From Planotetraspora phitsanulokensis (GTDB lineage Bacteria > Actinomycetota > Actinomycetes > Streptosporangiales > Streptosporangiaceae): a stretch of 64,000 bases of DNA. Made by a program: the position numbers and the translations under genes. Below are positions 18,969 through 27,533 of this stretch, piece by piece. The stretch is taken from contig NZ_BOOP01000004.1 in NCBI RefSeq assembly GCF_016863295.1, forward strand, positions 372,001 to 436,000, written 5' to 3'. The notes under the pieces were generated by a model. The model saw only the letters and a program-made list of their open reading frames with translations. It ran no database searches and was not told the origin of the DNA. Position 1 is the stretch's first letter, and each line of letters opens with the position of its first letter.

Positions 18969-21900
18969 ATGCACGATGACCGCGAGCTCGTCGAGGCGCG
19001 GATCGACCGGGTGCTGCGCCAGCGCATCGCCCCTGCGGTCCACGCCGAGCGCGTTCCGCTGACGCTGGCGGCGTGGCACGTCCCCGACGAGCCCGTGCCC
19101 GTGGCGGAGGCGCTGGCCGCGGACTACGAGCCGTTCGAGGCGGGCACCTTGTGGGGCAGGCCCTGGTCCACCACCTGGCTGCGCGCGACCGGCACCGTGC
19201 CGGCCGAATGGGCCGGGCGGCGGGTCGAGGCCGTCTTCGACCTGGGCTTCATCGGCGACTGGCCGGGCGGCCAGGCCGAGGCGCTCGTCTACGACCTCGA
19301 GGGGCGGCCCATCAAGGGGATCGAGCCGCAGAACCAGTACGTCCCGGTGGCCGGCCCCAGCCAGGGCGGCGAGCAGGTCGGGCTCCTGCTGGAGATGGCG
19401 GCCAACCCCGACATCCTGGCCGGCGACTTCCTCCCCACGCCGCTGGGCGACAAGACCACGGCCGGCGACAAGCCGCTCTACCGCTTCGCCTACGCCGACC
19501 TGGCCGTCCTCGACGAGAACGTCTGGCACCTGCGACTCGACATCGAGGTGCTCAAGGAGCTCATGGCGGAGCTGCCCGTCGACAACCCGCGCAGGCACCA
19601 GATCCTCCGCGCGCTCGAGCGCTGCATGGACGCCATCGACATCCAGGACGTCCCGGGTACGGCGGAGCAGGCCCGGGCCCTCCTCGTGGACGTGCTGTCG
19701 TCCCCCGCGCACGCGAGCGCCCACACCGTCTCCGCGACCGGGCACGCGCACATCGACAGCGCGTGGTTGTGGCCGATCAGGGAGACCAAGCGCAAGACCT
19801 CCCGGACCTTCTCCAACGTCACGGCGCTGGCCAAGGACTACCCCGAGTTCGTCTTCTCCGGCCCGCAGGCCCAGCAGTACGCGTGGGTCAAGGAGCGCTA
19901 CCCGGAGATCTTCGAGCGCATGCGCGAGGCGATCAAGGCGGGCCAGTGGGTGCCCGTCGGCGGCATGTGGGTGGAGGCCGACGGCAACCTGCCCGGCGGC
20001 GAGGCCCTGGCCCGCCAGCTCGTCCACGGCAAGCGGTTCTTCATGGACGAGTTCGGAGTGGAGACCCGCGGCGTCTGGCTGCCCGACTCCTTCGGCTACA
20101 CCGCCGCATACCCGCAGCTCGCCCGCCTCGCCGGGAACGACTGGTTCCTCACCCAGAAGATCTCCTGGAACCAGACCAACAAGTTCCCCCACCACACGTT
20201 CTGGTGGGAGGGCATCGACGGCACCCGGATCTTCACGCACTTCCCGCCCGCCGACACCTACAACGGCACGTTCAAGGGCGAGGAGCTGGCGCACGCCGTG
20301 CGCAACTACGCGGAGAAGGGCGCGGGCGTGCGCTCGCTGCTGCCCTTCGGCCACGGTGACGGCGGTGGCGGCCCCACCCGCGAGATGCTGGAGAAGGCCC
20401 GGCGCCTGCGCGACCTCGAGGGCTCCCCGCGTGTCGTGATCGAGGACCCCAACGAGTTCTTCGCCGCCGCCCGCGCCGAGCAGCCCGACGCGGCCGTGTG
20501 GTCCGGCGAGCTCTACCTGGAGCTGCACCGCGCCACCTACACCAGCCAGGCGAGGACCAAGGCGGGCAACCGGCGCAGCGAGCACCTGCTGCGCGAGGCG
20601 GAGCTGTGGTCGGCGACGGCCGCGGTGCACGCCGGATTCGACTACCCGCACGAGGAGCTCGACCGGCTCTGGAAGATCGTGCTGCTGCACCAGTTCCACG
20701 ACATCCTGCCGGGCAGCTCGATCGCGTGGGTGCACCGCGAGGCCGAGGCGACCTATGCCCAGGTCCGCGCCGACCTCGAGGCGATCGTCTCGGCGGCGGC
20801 CGGGGCTCTGGCCGGGGCCGGGCAGTCCGCGTGGGTGCTCAACACCAGCCCCGAGGCGCGCGCCGAGGTCGTGACCGTCCCCGCCGAGCTCGGAGCCGAA
20901 GCCGGCCAGGTCCTCTCCGACGGGTCTGCCGCCGTCTTCGCCGAGGTGCCCGGATCCGGCGCGGTACGGCTCGGCGCCCCGTCGGCGCCGCCCGCCCCCG
21001 TCACCGTGACGGGGACGACCATCGACAACGGCGTGGTCCGGGTGGAGATCGACGAGGCGGGGCTGTTCAGCTCGGTCAGGGACCTGGTGGCCGGCCGCGA
21101 GGTCCTGGCTCCCGGATCCCGGGGCAACCTGCTGCAGCTCCACACCGACTTCCCGAACCACTGGGACGCCTGGGACATCGACCGCCACTACCGGCGGCAG
21201 CACGCCGACCTCACCGGGGTCGACTCGATCACGGTCACCGAGAGCGGGCCGCTCCTCGCCGCCGTCCGGATCGAGCGCTCCTTCGGCGCGTCCCGCATCG
21301 TCCAGACGGTCCGGGTGAAGGCGGGCAGCCCGCGGATCGAGATCGAGACCGAGATCGACTGGCACGAGCGCGAGAAGATCCTGAAGGCGGCCTTCCCGCT
21401 CGACGTGCACGCCGACCGTTCGGCCGCCGAGATCCAGTACGGCCACATCTTCCGCCCGACCCACACCAACACCAGCTGGGACGCGGCCCGGTTCGAGGTC
21501 TCCAACCACCGGTGGATCCACCTCTCCGAGCCCGGGTACGGCGTGGCCGTCGTCAACGACTCCACCTACGGCCACGACGTGGGCCGCACCACCCGGCCGG
21601 ACGGAGGGACGACCACGACCGCCCGGCTGAGCCTGGTCAGGGCGCCCCGCGTCCCCGACCCGGAGGCCGACCAGGGCAGGCACCGCCTGACGTACGCGCT
21701 GGTCCCGGGCGCGTCCGTCGCCGACGCGGTGGCGTCGGGCTACGCCCTCAACATGCCGCTCCGGGTGACCGCGGGCGGGTCGGGCGAGACCCCCGTGCCG
21801 CTGGTGACCGCCGAGGGCCGGTCCGTCCGGATCGAGGCGGTCAAGCTCGCCGACGACCGCTCGGGCGACGTGATCGTCCGGGTCTACGAGTCGCTCGGCG

Positions 21901-22070
21901 GCCGGGGGGTCACCCGGCTGCTCCCGGCCTTCCCCGTCTCGGCGGTGGAGGTGGACGACCTGCTGGAGCGCCCGCTGGCCGGCGAGCAGGTCGCCGTGGA
22001 CGCCGACGGCGCCGTCCCGCTCAGGCTGCGCCCGTTCCAGGTGCTGACCATGCGCCTGCGCCGCTCCTGA
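18969..22070 (+). CDS. Glycoside hydrolase family 38 alpha-mannosidase
   Basis: A 1033-residue GH38 enzyme. The catalytic barrel contains the zinc-binding GHAHIDSAWLWP (about residues 257-268), the nucleophile Asp in WLPDSFGYTAAYPQL (about 371-375), QKISWNQTNKFPHHTFWW and GHGDGGGGPT; LLHQFHDILPGSSI lies at the barrel end and the beta-rich C-terminal domains complete the protein. No signal peptide is present, so it acts in the cytoplasm on imported oligosaccharides. The ATG follows the GH4 stop by 6 nt. It is the last gene of the rightward operon; a strong stem-loop follows the stop. The pairing with GH2 and GH4 suggests a mixed mannose/galactose-containing substrate. Confidence 0.93.
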   Translation: MHDDRELVEARIDRVLRQRIAPAVHAERVPLTLAAWHVPDEPVPVAEALAADYEPFEAGTLWGRPWSTTWLRATGTVPAEWAGRRVEAVFDLGFIGDWPGGQAEALVYDLEGRPIKGIEPQNQYVPVAGPSQGGEQVGLLLEMAANPDILAGDFLPTPLGDKTTAGDKPLYRFAYADLAVLDENVWHLRLDIEVLKELMAELPVDNPRRHQILRALERCMDAIDIQDVPGTAEQARALLVDVLSSPAHASAHTVSATGHAHIDSAWLWPIRETKRKTSRTFSNVTALAKDYPEFVFSGPQAQQYAWVKERYPEIFERMREAIKAGQWVPVGGMWVEADGNLPGGEALARQLVHGKRFFMDEFGVETRGVWLPDSFGYTAAYPQLARLAGNDWFLTQKISWNQTNKFPHHTFWWEGIDGTRIFTHFPPADTYNGTFKGEELAHAVRNYAEKGAGVRSLLPFGHGDGGGGPTREMLEKARRLRDLEGSPRVVIEDPNEFFAAARAEQPDAAVWSGELYLELHRATYTSQARTKAGNRRSEHLLREAELWSATAAVHAGFDYPHEELDRLWKIVLLHQFHDILPGSSIAWVHREAEATYAQVRADLEAIVSAAAGALAGAGQSAWVLNTSPEARAEVVTVPAELGAEAGQVLSDGSAAVFAEVPGSGAVRLGAPSAPPAPVTVTGTTIDNGVVRVEIDEAGLFSSVRDLVAGREVLAPGSRGNLLQLHTDFPNHWDAWDIDRHYRRQHADLTGVDSITVTESGPLLAAVRIERSFGASRIVQTVRVKAGSPRIEIETEIDWHEREKILKAAFPLDVHADRSAAEIQYGHIFRPTHTNTSWDAARFEVSNHRWIHLSEPGYGVAVVNDSTYGHDVGRTTRPDGGTTTTARLSLVRAPRVPDPEADQGRHRLTYALVPGASVADAVASGYALNMPLRVTAGGSGETPVPLVTAEGRSVRIEAVKLADDRSGDVIVRVYESLGGRGVTRLLPAFPVSAVEVDDLLERPLAGEQVAVDADGAVPLRLRPFQVLTMRLRRS

Positions 22071-22082
22071 GAAACCGTGTGT

Positions 22083-22110
22083 GAGCCTGCCGGCCCCGGC
22101 CGGCAGGCTC
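22083..22110 (+). terminator. Stem-loop after the GH38 gene
   Basis: GAGCCTGCCGGC and GCCGGCAGGCTC form a perfect 12-bp stem with a 4-nt loop 12 nt after the GH38 stop. There is no U-tract, as is common in high-GC actinomycetes. It should end the DeoR-GH4-GH38 transcript. Confidence 0.75.
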
Positions 22111-22239
22111 CTCCGCACGGGAGCCGGGGCGACCGGCAGAGCGGCCCGGCTCCCGCTCGCGACGACAACCCGGATCACAGTGCCGCGACGTCGCCCGTAT
22201 CCTTTGCTGCGTCCATCGCGTCGCCAGAGTCGGAGCCTC

Positions 22240-23412
22240 ATGAACAGCCCGGAGTGGCCCTTCCGCCTGATCGTCACCGGAGGCGGGACGGGCGGCCACA
22301 CCTACCCGGCCCTCACCGCGATCCGCACGCTGCATGCCCGGCTCGCCGCCGGCGGCCGCGCGCTGCAGGTGTTGTGGGTCGGTACTGCCAACGGACTCGA
22401 GGCCCGCGTCGCGGCGAGCGAAGGCATCCCGTTCGCGGAGGTCGCGACCGGGAAGGTGCGCCGCTCCCGCAACCCGCTGAAGCTGGTCTCCCCGGCCAAC
22501 GTCAAGGACATGGGGCGCGTCCCGCTCGGCGTCGCGCAGGCACGGTCGATCGTCTCCGACTTCGGCCCGGACGTCGTCCTGGCCACCGGCGGCTACGTCG
22601 CCGTCCCCGTGGGGCTCGCCGCGAAGATGTGCCGCCGCCCCCTCGTCGTCCACGAGCAGACGGTCCGGCTCGGCCTCGCCAACAGGATGCTCGCCCGTGC
22701 CGCGACCCGCGTGGCGGTGTCGTCCGACTCGACTCTGCCGCTGCTGCCCGACTCGGCCCGGCCGGCCGCCGTCGTCACCGGCAACCCGGTGCGTCCCGAG
22801 GTGTTGTCGGGCCATCCGGGCAAGGCCATCGACGCTCTCCGCCCGCACGGCTTCGCCTTCGACCACGCCAGGCCCACCGTGTACGTCACCGGCGGAGCCC
22901 AGGGGTCGCAGCAGATCAACGAGCTGATCTTGTCCGTGCTCCCGTGGCTGCTGGCCCACGCCAATGTGATCCACCAGTGCGGCCCGGCGAACCTCCTCGA
23001 TCTCCGGAGGCGCGTCGCCGGGCTCCCGCCGGGACTGGCGGCCCGCTACCACCTCACCGACTACATCGGCCCGGAACTGCCCGACGTCCTGGCCCTGGCC
23101 GACGTGGTCGTCTCCCGGTCCGGCGCCGGAACGATCGCCGAACTGACCGCGCTGGGCAAGGCGTCGGTGCTCATCCCGTTGGCGAGCTCCGCCGGCGGGG
23201 AGCAGGCGCACAACGCGCGGCACCTGCACGAGTCCGGGGCGTCGATCGCCCTGCTCGGCGAGGTTTCCCCCGCCCGCCTGCAGGAGGCGGTCGCCCCGCT
23301 GCTCGGCGACCCTCGCATGCGCGCCGCGATGGCGGCACGGGCGCGGGAGCACGGCCGCCCGGACGCGGCCGAGCGGCTCGTCGACGTCGTCCTGTCCGTC
23401 GCCGGCCGCTGA
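22240..23412 (+). CDS. MurG-like UDP-GlcNAc glycosyltransferase (MurG paralogue)
   Basis: A 390-residue GT-B glycosyltransferase resembling MurG, which adds GlcNAc to lipid I in peptidoglycan synthesis. N-terminal lipid-acceptor loop TGGGTGGHTYPAL, second glycine loop LATGGYVAVPVGLAAK, HEQTVRLGLANRMLARAA, GNPVRPEV, and the C-terminal UDP-GlcNAc site TGGAQGSQQINE and SRSGAGTIAELTALGK are all present. It differs from canonical MurG at several normally fixed positions (for example HEQT for HEQN, and GGAQGS for GGSQGA). It is not in a cell-wall (dcw) cluster, so it is probably a second, specialised copy. GGAG lies close upstream of ATG 22240. Confidence 0.85.
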   Translation: MNSPEWPFRLIVTGGGTGGHTYPALTAIRTLHARLAAGGRALQVLWVGTANGLEARVAASEGIPFAEVATGKVRRSRNPLKLVSPANVKDMGRVPLGVAQARSIVSDFGPDVVLATGGYVAVPVGLAAKMCRRPLVVHEQTVRLGLANRMLARAATRVAVSSDSTLPLLPDSARPAAVVTGNPVRPEVLSGHPGKAIDALRPHGFAFDHARPTVYVTGGAQGSQQINELILSVLPWLLAHANVIHQCGPANLLDLRRRVAGLPPGLAARYHLTDYIGPELPDVLALADVVVSRSGAGTIAELTALGKASVLIPLASSAGGEQAHNARHLHESGASIALLGEVSPARLQEAVAPLLGDPRMRAAMAARAREHGRPDAAERLVDVVLSVAGR

Positions 23413-23544
23413 CCCTCCGGCCCCTCCGACCAGGCTTTCGGCCCGCCCCGACCGGCCCTTTCGGCGACGCACCGTGGCCGCCACCCGGCGCACCGTGTCC
23501 GCCCTGCCTTGACCTTGGCCGCGTGTTACGGGGAAAATGGGCCC

Positions 23545-23678
23545 GAGACAGTGGAGGGGAGTACTCCTTCGCGGCCCGTCGTCATCACGGACTGTCACGT
23601 CCCGGCGCGGTCGGCTCGCACGAGGCGAGCGGAGAAGACCTCCGACAGACGTACCAACGCCCAGTCGGAGGATCACGC
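23545..23678 (+). promoter_or_regulatory. yybP-ykoY (Mn2+) riboswitch with SD-sequestering hairpin
   Basis: The leader of the TerC-type gene carries the yybP-ykoY landmarks in order: GGGGAGTA (23556-23563), GTCATCACGGAC (23581-23592), CCCGGC (23601-23606) and GGAGAAGACC (23631-23640). The family is known to bind Mn2+ and to sit upstream of TerC/Alx and MntP genes. CCTCCGAC (23639-23646) can pair with GTCGGAGG (23664-23671), which contains the ribosome site of the ATG at 23679. The same CCTCC can instead close the aptamer base with TGGAGG (23552-23557). The two pairings exclude each other, so metal binding should free the ribosome site and turn translation on. Confidence 0.82.
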
Positions 23679-24737
23679 ATGCCACCACCTATGTCCGTGC
23701 CCGCTTGGGTCTGGGCCGCGGCCCTCGCCGGCCTGCTCGCCCTCATCCTGCTCGATCTCCTCGTGGTCGACAGGAAGCCCCACAAGATCACCGTGCGTGA
23801 AGCGGCGAAGTGGGTCACGTTCTACATCGGCTGCGCCGTGGCCTTCGGAATCGGCGTCTGGATCTTCGGGGGCAGCGACCAGGCGGCCGCGTTCGCCACC
23901 GGATACATCACCGAGTATTCGCTGAGCGTCGACAACCTCTTCATCTTCATGATCATCATGGCGAACTTCGCCGTGCCCGCGATCCACCAGCACCGGGTGC
24001 TGCTCATCGGGATCATGATGGCGCTCGTCATGCGCGGCGTGTTCATCGCCGTGGGCGCTCAGGCCGTCCAGAACTTCAGCTGGATCTTCTGGATCTTCGG
24101 CGGGATCCTCATCTACACCGCCTGGAAGTTCGCCACCGACAAGCAGGAGTCGGAGGAGTACGACCCCAACGGGGGCCTCGTCCGGCTGGTGCGCAAGCTG
24201 TTCCCGGTGACCGACGAGTACCACGGGTCACACCTGACGATCAAGCGGGACGGCCGTCGCTGGGTGACCCCGATGTTCATCGTCATCGTCGCCATCGGCG
24301 GGGCGGACCTGGTCTTCGCCGTCGACTCCATCCCGGCCATCTTCGGCATCACCCAGGACGCGTTCCTGGTCTTCGCGGCCAACGCGTTCGCCCTGATGGG
24401 GCTCCGGCAGCTCTACTTCCTGCTCGGCGGGCTCGTGGAGAAGCTCGTCTACCTCTCCCACGGCCTGGCGGTCATCCTCGGCTTCATCGGCGCGAAGCTG
24501 GTGCTGCACGCCCTGCACGAGAACGAGTTGCCGTTCATCAACGGCGGCGAGCACGTCACCTGGGTGCCTGAGATCAACAACTGGGTCTCCCTCGGCGTCA
24601 TCGTGTCGGTGCTCGCCGTGACCACGCTGGCCAGCATCCTCAAGTCCCGGCGGGACGAGCGGGAGGGCGGCGGCGGGACGCCCGCCGTCGAGGCCGAGCC
24701 GCCCTCCCCCGAGGTGGCCGGCAACGCACCGCACTGA
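23679..24737 (+). CDS. TerC/Alx family membrane protein (probable Mn2+ exporter)
   Basis: A 352-residue membrane protein with about eight to nine helices. TerC signatures are TEYSLSVDNLFIFMIIM with the acidic Asp in the third helix region and GGADLVFAVDSIPAIFGI with its paired Asp residues, plus a cytosolic loop (KFATDKQESEEYDPNGG). Family members protect against manganese excess, some by exporting Mn2+, and this fits the yybP-ykoY riboswitch in the leader. ATG 23679 has GGAGG 7 nt upstream; ATG 23691 (MSVPAW) is an alternative. The gene ends convergent with the two-component operon, with a hairpin in between. Confidence 0.93.
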   Translation: MPPPMSVPAWVWAAALAGLLALILLDLLVVDRKPHKITVREAAKWVTFYIGCAVAFGIGVWIFGGSDQAAAFATGYITEYSLSVDNLFIFMIIMANFAVPAIHQHRVLLIGIMMALVMRGVFIAVGAQAVQNFSWIFWIFGGILIYTAWKFATDKQESEEYDPNGGLVRLVRKLFPVTDEYHGSHLTIKRDGRRWVTPMFIVIVAIGGADLVFAVDSIPAIFGITQDAFLVFAANAFALMGLRQLYFLLGGLVEKLVYLSHGLAVILGFIGAKLVLHALHENELPFINGGEHVTWVPEINNWVSLGVIVSVLAVTTLASILKSRRDEREGGGGTPAVEAEPPSPEVAGNAPH

Positions 24738-24771
24738 CCCACGGCTCCTCCCCCCTCCGCCCGAGCACGGG

Positions 24772-24798
24772 CGCCTCACCCCCGCCGGGGCGGAGGCG
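24772..24798. terminator. Bidirectional terminator hairpin
   Basis: CGCCTC (24772-24777) pairs with GAGGCG (24793-24798), and the interior CCCC (80-83) with GGGG (87-90) extends the stem. It lies between the converging ends of the TerC gene and the response regulator gene and can serve both. Confidence 0.6.
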
Positions 24799-24810
24799 GG
24801 AGGACGGCCG

Positions 24811-25455
24811 TCAGCTGCCGAGATAACGCAGGACGGCGAGCACGCGCAGGCTGTACCCCGAGATGTGCGACAGCTCGAGCTTGTCGAAGATCGCGCTGAT
24901 GTGCTTTTCCACGGCGCTCTGGGAGACGTGGAGGAGCTCGGCGATGGAGGCGTTCGTGTAGCCCTGCGCCATCGCGTCGAGCACCTCCCGCTCGCGCGGC
25001 GTCAGGTGGCTCAGGGGGTCGGTGTGGGTCGTCCTGGCCAGGAGTTGCCGCACCACCTCCGGGTCGAAGGCCGCCCCGCCCGCCCTGACCCGTTCCAGCG
25101 CGTCCATGAACTCGCCGACCTGGGCGACCCGGTCCTTCAGCAGGTATCCCACTCCCGCGGTGTCCGCGGTGATCAGCTCCGTGGCGTAGCGCTTCTCGAC
25201 GTACTGGGAGAGCACGAGCACGGCGACGCCCGGCCGGCGCTGCCGGATCTCCAGCGCGGCCCGCAGCCCCTCGTCGGTGTGCGTCGGAGGCATGCGGACG
25301 TCCACGACCACCAGGTCCGGGTTGTGCGCGCCGACGGCGTCGAGAAGGGCCTGGCCGTCGCCCACCGCGGCGACGACCTCGTGGCCCTCCTCTTCGAGCA
25401 GCCGGACCAGCCCTTCGCGGAGCAACGTCGAGTCCTCGGCCAGGATCAACCGCAT
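24811..25455 (-). CDS. NarL/FixJ-type response regulator
   Basis: A 214-residue response regulator. Receiver domain: acidic pocket LILAEDST, phospho-acceptor Asp in LVVVDVRMPP (about residue 52), switch Ser in VLVLSQ and Lys in GYLLKDR. C-terminal LuxR-type helix-turn-helix: LTPREREVLDAMAQGYTNASIAELL then SQSAVEKHISAIFDKLEL. It follows the histidine kinase gene with a 10-nt overlap, so the two form a co-translated two-component system. The signal is unknown. Confidence 0.93.
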   Translation of the reverse strand: MRLILAEDSTLLREGLVRLLEEEGHEVVAAVGDGQALLDAVGAHNPDLVVVDVRMPPTHTDEGLRAALEIRQRRPGVAVLVLSQYVEKRYATELITADTAGVGYLLKDRVAQVGEFMDALERVRAGGAAFDPEVVRQLLARTTHTDPLSHLTPREREVLDAMAQGYTNASIAELLHVSQSAVEKHISAIFDKLELSHISGYSLRVLAVLRYLGS

Positions 25456-26618
25456 GGGAGCTCCGCCGTGATGGTCGTCGGGCCGTTCGGGGGACTGTCC
25501 ACCGTGAAGCGCCCGTCGAGCGCGGCGACCCTGCGGGCCAGCCCGGACAGTCCGCCGCCGGACGGGTCGGCGCCGCCGGACCCGTCGTCCCTCACCCGCA
25601 CGACGATCATCTCGCCCTCCTCTTCGATCTCGACGACGACCTCCCGAGCCCCCGAATGCTTGGCCGCGTTGGCGACGGCCTCCCGTACGACGAAGTAGGC
25701 GGCGGTCTCGACCATGCCGGCGGGCCGCCGGGCCAGACCGTACCGGACGGTGACGGGGACGCCCGCGCGTCCCGCGACGGCCGACAGGGCGTCGTGCAGT
25801 CCGAGCGAGTCGAGTCCGGTCGGGTAGATCCGCCAGGCCACTTCGCGCAGCTCGCTCAGCGCCTCCTGCGCCTCCTGCTGGGCCTGGCGGAGGAGGTCCT
25901 CCAGGTGTTCCTGCGAACGGCCCCGGCGGGCCCGGCCGATCAGGAGAGCGAGGGCCACGAGCCGCTGCTGGACGCCGTCATGGAGGTCCCGCTCGATCCT
26001 GCGCCGCTCCTGATCGACCACGGCGACGATGCCGGCCCGGCTTTCCGCCAGTTCGGCGACGCGCCGCTCCAGCGCCTCAGTGGAGCTCGGGCCGAGGAAA
26101 CGCCGCGCGATCCCCACTTCCAGGGCCGCGACCCCGACGATGCCCATGATGTCGAGGAAGAGCATGACCGCCCCGGCGACCGCGAGGTAGGCCACGATCC
26201 AGGGCGTGGGCGGGATGCCGTCCGGGTTCTGCCCTTGCGACCAGCCCACCACGAACGTCACCCCGGTGGCGGCGCCGAGACCCAGCAGGAACAGCACCAG
26301 ACCGCCCAGCACGCCGACGAGCCACCGGACCGCGAGGTAGGCGATCACCCGGCTCCCGCGGCGTTCGGAGACGACCGGGCCGCCGAACAGGCCGAGGCGC
26401 CGCACCTCCAGCTCGGCCAGCCCGCCGGCGGCGAGGAGCACGAACCGCGCGGGCGCGGGACCACGCCGCCGATGGACGCGCGACGCGAGCAGGATGGGCC
26501 CGGCCAGGAGGAGGAAGACCATCTCGACCGCGGCGGTCAGCGTTCCCAGGACGAGCGCCGCCAGCACCCGTCCCGCCCGCGCCATCCGCGTGATCAGGCG
26601 TTCCGGCTGCTCAGGCAT
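25446..26618 (-). CDS. Sensor histidine kinase (HisKA_3 family)
   Basis: A 390-residue sensor kinase. The N-terminal half is a membrane sensor domain with four hydrophobic segments (VLGTLTAAVEMVFLLLAGPILL; YLAVRWLVGVLGGLVLFLLGLG; WIVAYLAVAGAVMLFLDIM), resembling the actinobacterial putative-sensor domain. The phospho-acceptor His is in ERDLHDGVQQRLVALALLIG, and the ATP-binding N, G boxes are REAVANAAKHSG and VRDDGSGGA followed by GGGLSGLARRVAALDG. Partner of the overlapping response regulator. The nearby DedA gene is 75 nt upstream and may share the transcript. Confidence 0.92.
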   Translation of the reverse strand: MPEQPERLITRMARAGRVLAALVLGTLTAAVEMVFLLLAGPILLASRVHRRRGPAPARFVLLAAGGLAELEVRRLGLFGGPVVSERRGSRVIAYLAVRWLVGVLGGLVLFLLGLGAATGVTFVVGWSQGQNPDGIPPTPWIVAYLAVAGAVMLFLDIMGIVGVAALEVGIARRFLGPSSTEALERRVAELAESRAGIVAVVDQERRRIERDLHDGVQQRLVALALLIGRARRGRSQEHLEDLLRQAQQEAQEALSELREVAWRIYPTGLDSLGLHDALSAVAGRAGVPVTVRYGLARRPAGMVETAAYFVVREAVANAAKHSGAREVVVEIEEEGEMIVVRVRDDGSGGADPSGGGLSGLARRVAALDGRFTVDSPPNGPTTITAELPCG

Positions 26619-26693
26619 GGGCGATCCGGCGCCTGGCGGCCGTGCCAGGGGCCGTCCGGCGCACGAGGTCCACGGTGTCGGCCGACGGGTCCG

Positions 26694-27332
26694 TCATCGG
26701 GCGTGCCTGCCCGCGCCCGGCCGCTCGCGGAGCCGTACGGCGACGAAGCAGACCACGGCCACGACCACCGCCACGACGACGACCTTGGACAGGACGCCCA
26801 CGTACTGCTCCACCAGGGACCAGCTCTCGCCGAGCAGATATCCCGCCATCACGAAGATCGTGTTCCAGATGAGGCTTCCGGAGAGGGTGAGGCCGAGGAA
26901 GGTGCCCAGCGGCATGCGCTCGACTCCCGCGGGAACCGAGATGAGGCTGCGGAACAGGGGGATCATCCGCCCGAAGAACACCGTCTTCGTGCCGTGCCGG
27001 GCGAACCACGCCTCCGCCTTCTCGATGTCGGTCACCTTGACCAGCGGCAGCCTGGCAGCGATGGCCACCGTGCGGTCCCGGCCGAGCAGCGCTCCGACCC
27101 AGTAGAGGGCCAGCGCTCCGATGACCGATCCCAGGGTCGTCCAGCACAGGGCGGCGACGAGGCTCATGTCTCCTCTGCTCGCGGTGAAGCCCGCCAGAGG
27201 CAGGATCACCTCACTGGGCAGGGGCGGGAAGAGATTCTCCAGGGCGATCGCCAGGCCCGCGCCCGGCGCCCCGAACCCCTCCATCAGTCCGATCGCCCAC
27301 CCGGTCGCCCCGTCGAGATCAACTGCGTTCAT
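26694..27332 (-). CDS. DedA family membrane protein
   Basis: A 212-residue protein of the DedA/VTT superfamily, membrane proteins linked to lipid carrier (undecaprenyl phosphate or phospholipid) flipping. Landmarks: LENLFPPLPSEVILPLAGF, GSVIGALALYWVGALLGRD, GRMIPLFRSLISVPAGVERM (the conserved Arg/Pro motif) and GSLIWNTIFVMAGYLLGESW. The start at 27332 has no Shine-Dalgarno but TAGGTT (27344-27339) is exactly 6 nt upstream, suggesting a leaderless transcript. It precedes the two-component genes on the same strand; a short inverted repeat (CCTGGC/GCCAGG near 26632-26648) lies in the 75-nt gap. Confidence 0.92.
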   Translation of the reverse strand: MNAVDLDGATGWAIGLMEGFGAPGAGLAIALENLFPPLPSEVILPLAGFTASRGDMSLVAALCWTTLGSVIGALALYWVGALLGRDRTVAIAARLPLVKVTDIEKAEAWFARHGTKTVFFGRMIPLFRSLISVPAGVERMPLGTFLGLTLSGSLIWNTIFVMAGYLLGESWSLVEQYVGVLSKVVVVAVVVAVVCFVAVRLRERPGAGRHAR

Positions 27333-27410
27333 GAGGCGAACCTATGAGGCGCCAGGATGCGGGGACCATGTGGCCGTCCGCCGAACCGGGACGGATGACC
27401 GGAGCCCTGG

Positions 27411-27430
27411 GGGTGTGGAAAGCCACACCC
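27411..27430 (-). terminator. Stem-loop downstream of the XRE regulator gene
   Basis: GGGTGTGG and CCACACCC form a perfect 8-bp stem with an AAAG loop, about 105 nt after the XRE gene and before the DedA promoter. It lacks a U-tract and probably insulates the two units. Confidence 0.55.
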
Positions 27431-27533
27431 TGACGCGGGCTCCTCCCCTTGTTGCGACGCGTCGGTAGCGACATGTCCGGGTTCTCAGGCCGGATCCGCG
27501 ACCGACGTCATCACCGAGCGGGCCTCGCGCACG

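Noticed and set aside
17307-22301. A 1664-codon open frame on the minus strand
   Set aside because: It is antisense to the DeoR, GH4 and GH38 genes, which have full catalytic motifs. Long antisense frames are common in DNA of this GC content.
22077-24737. One long gene joining the MurG region and TerC
   Set aside because: Only the last 352 codons resemble a protein family; a riboswitch, ribosome site and separate start at 23679 show TerC is its own gene.
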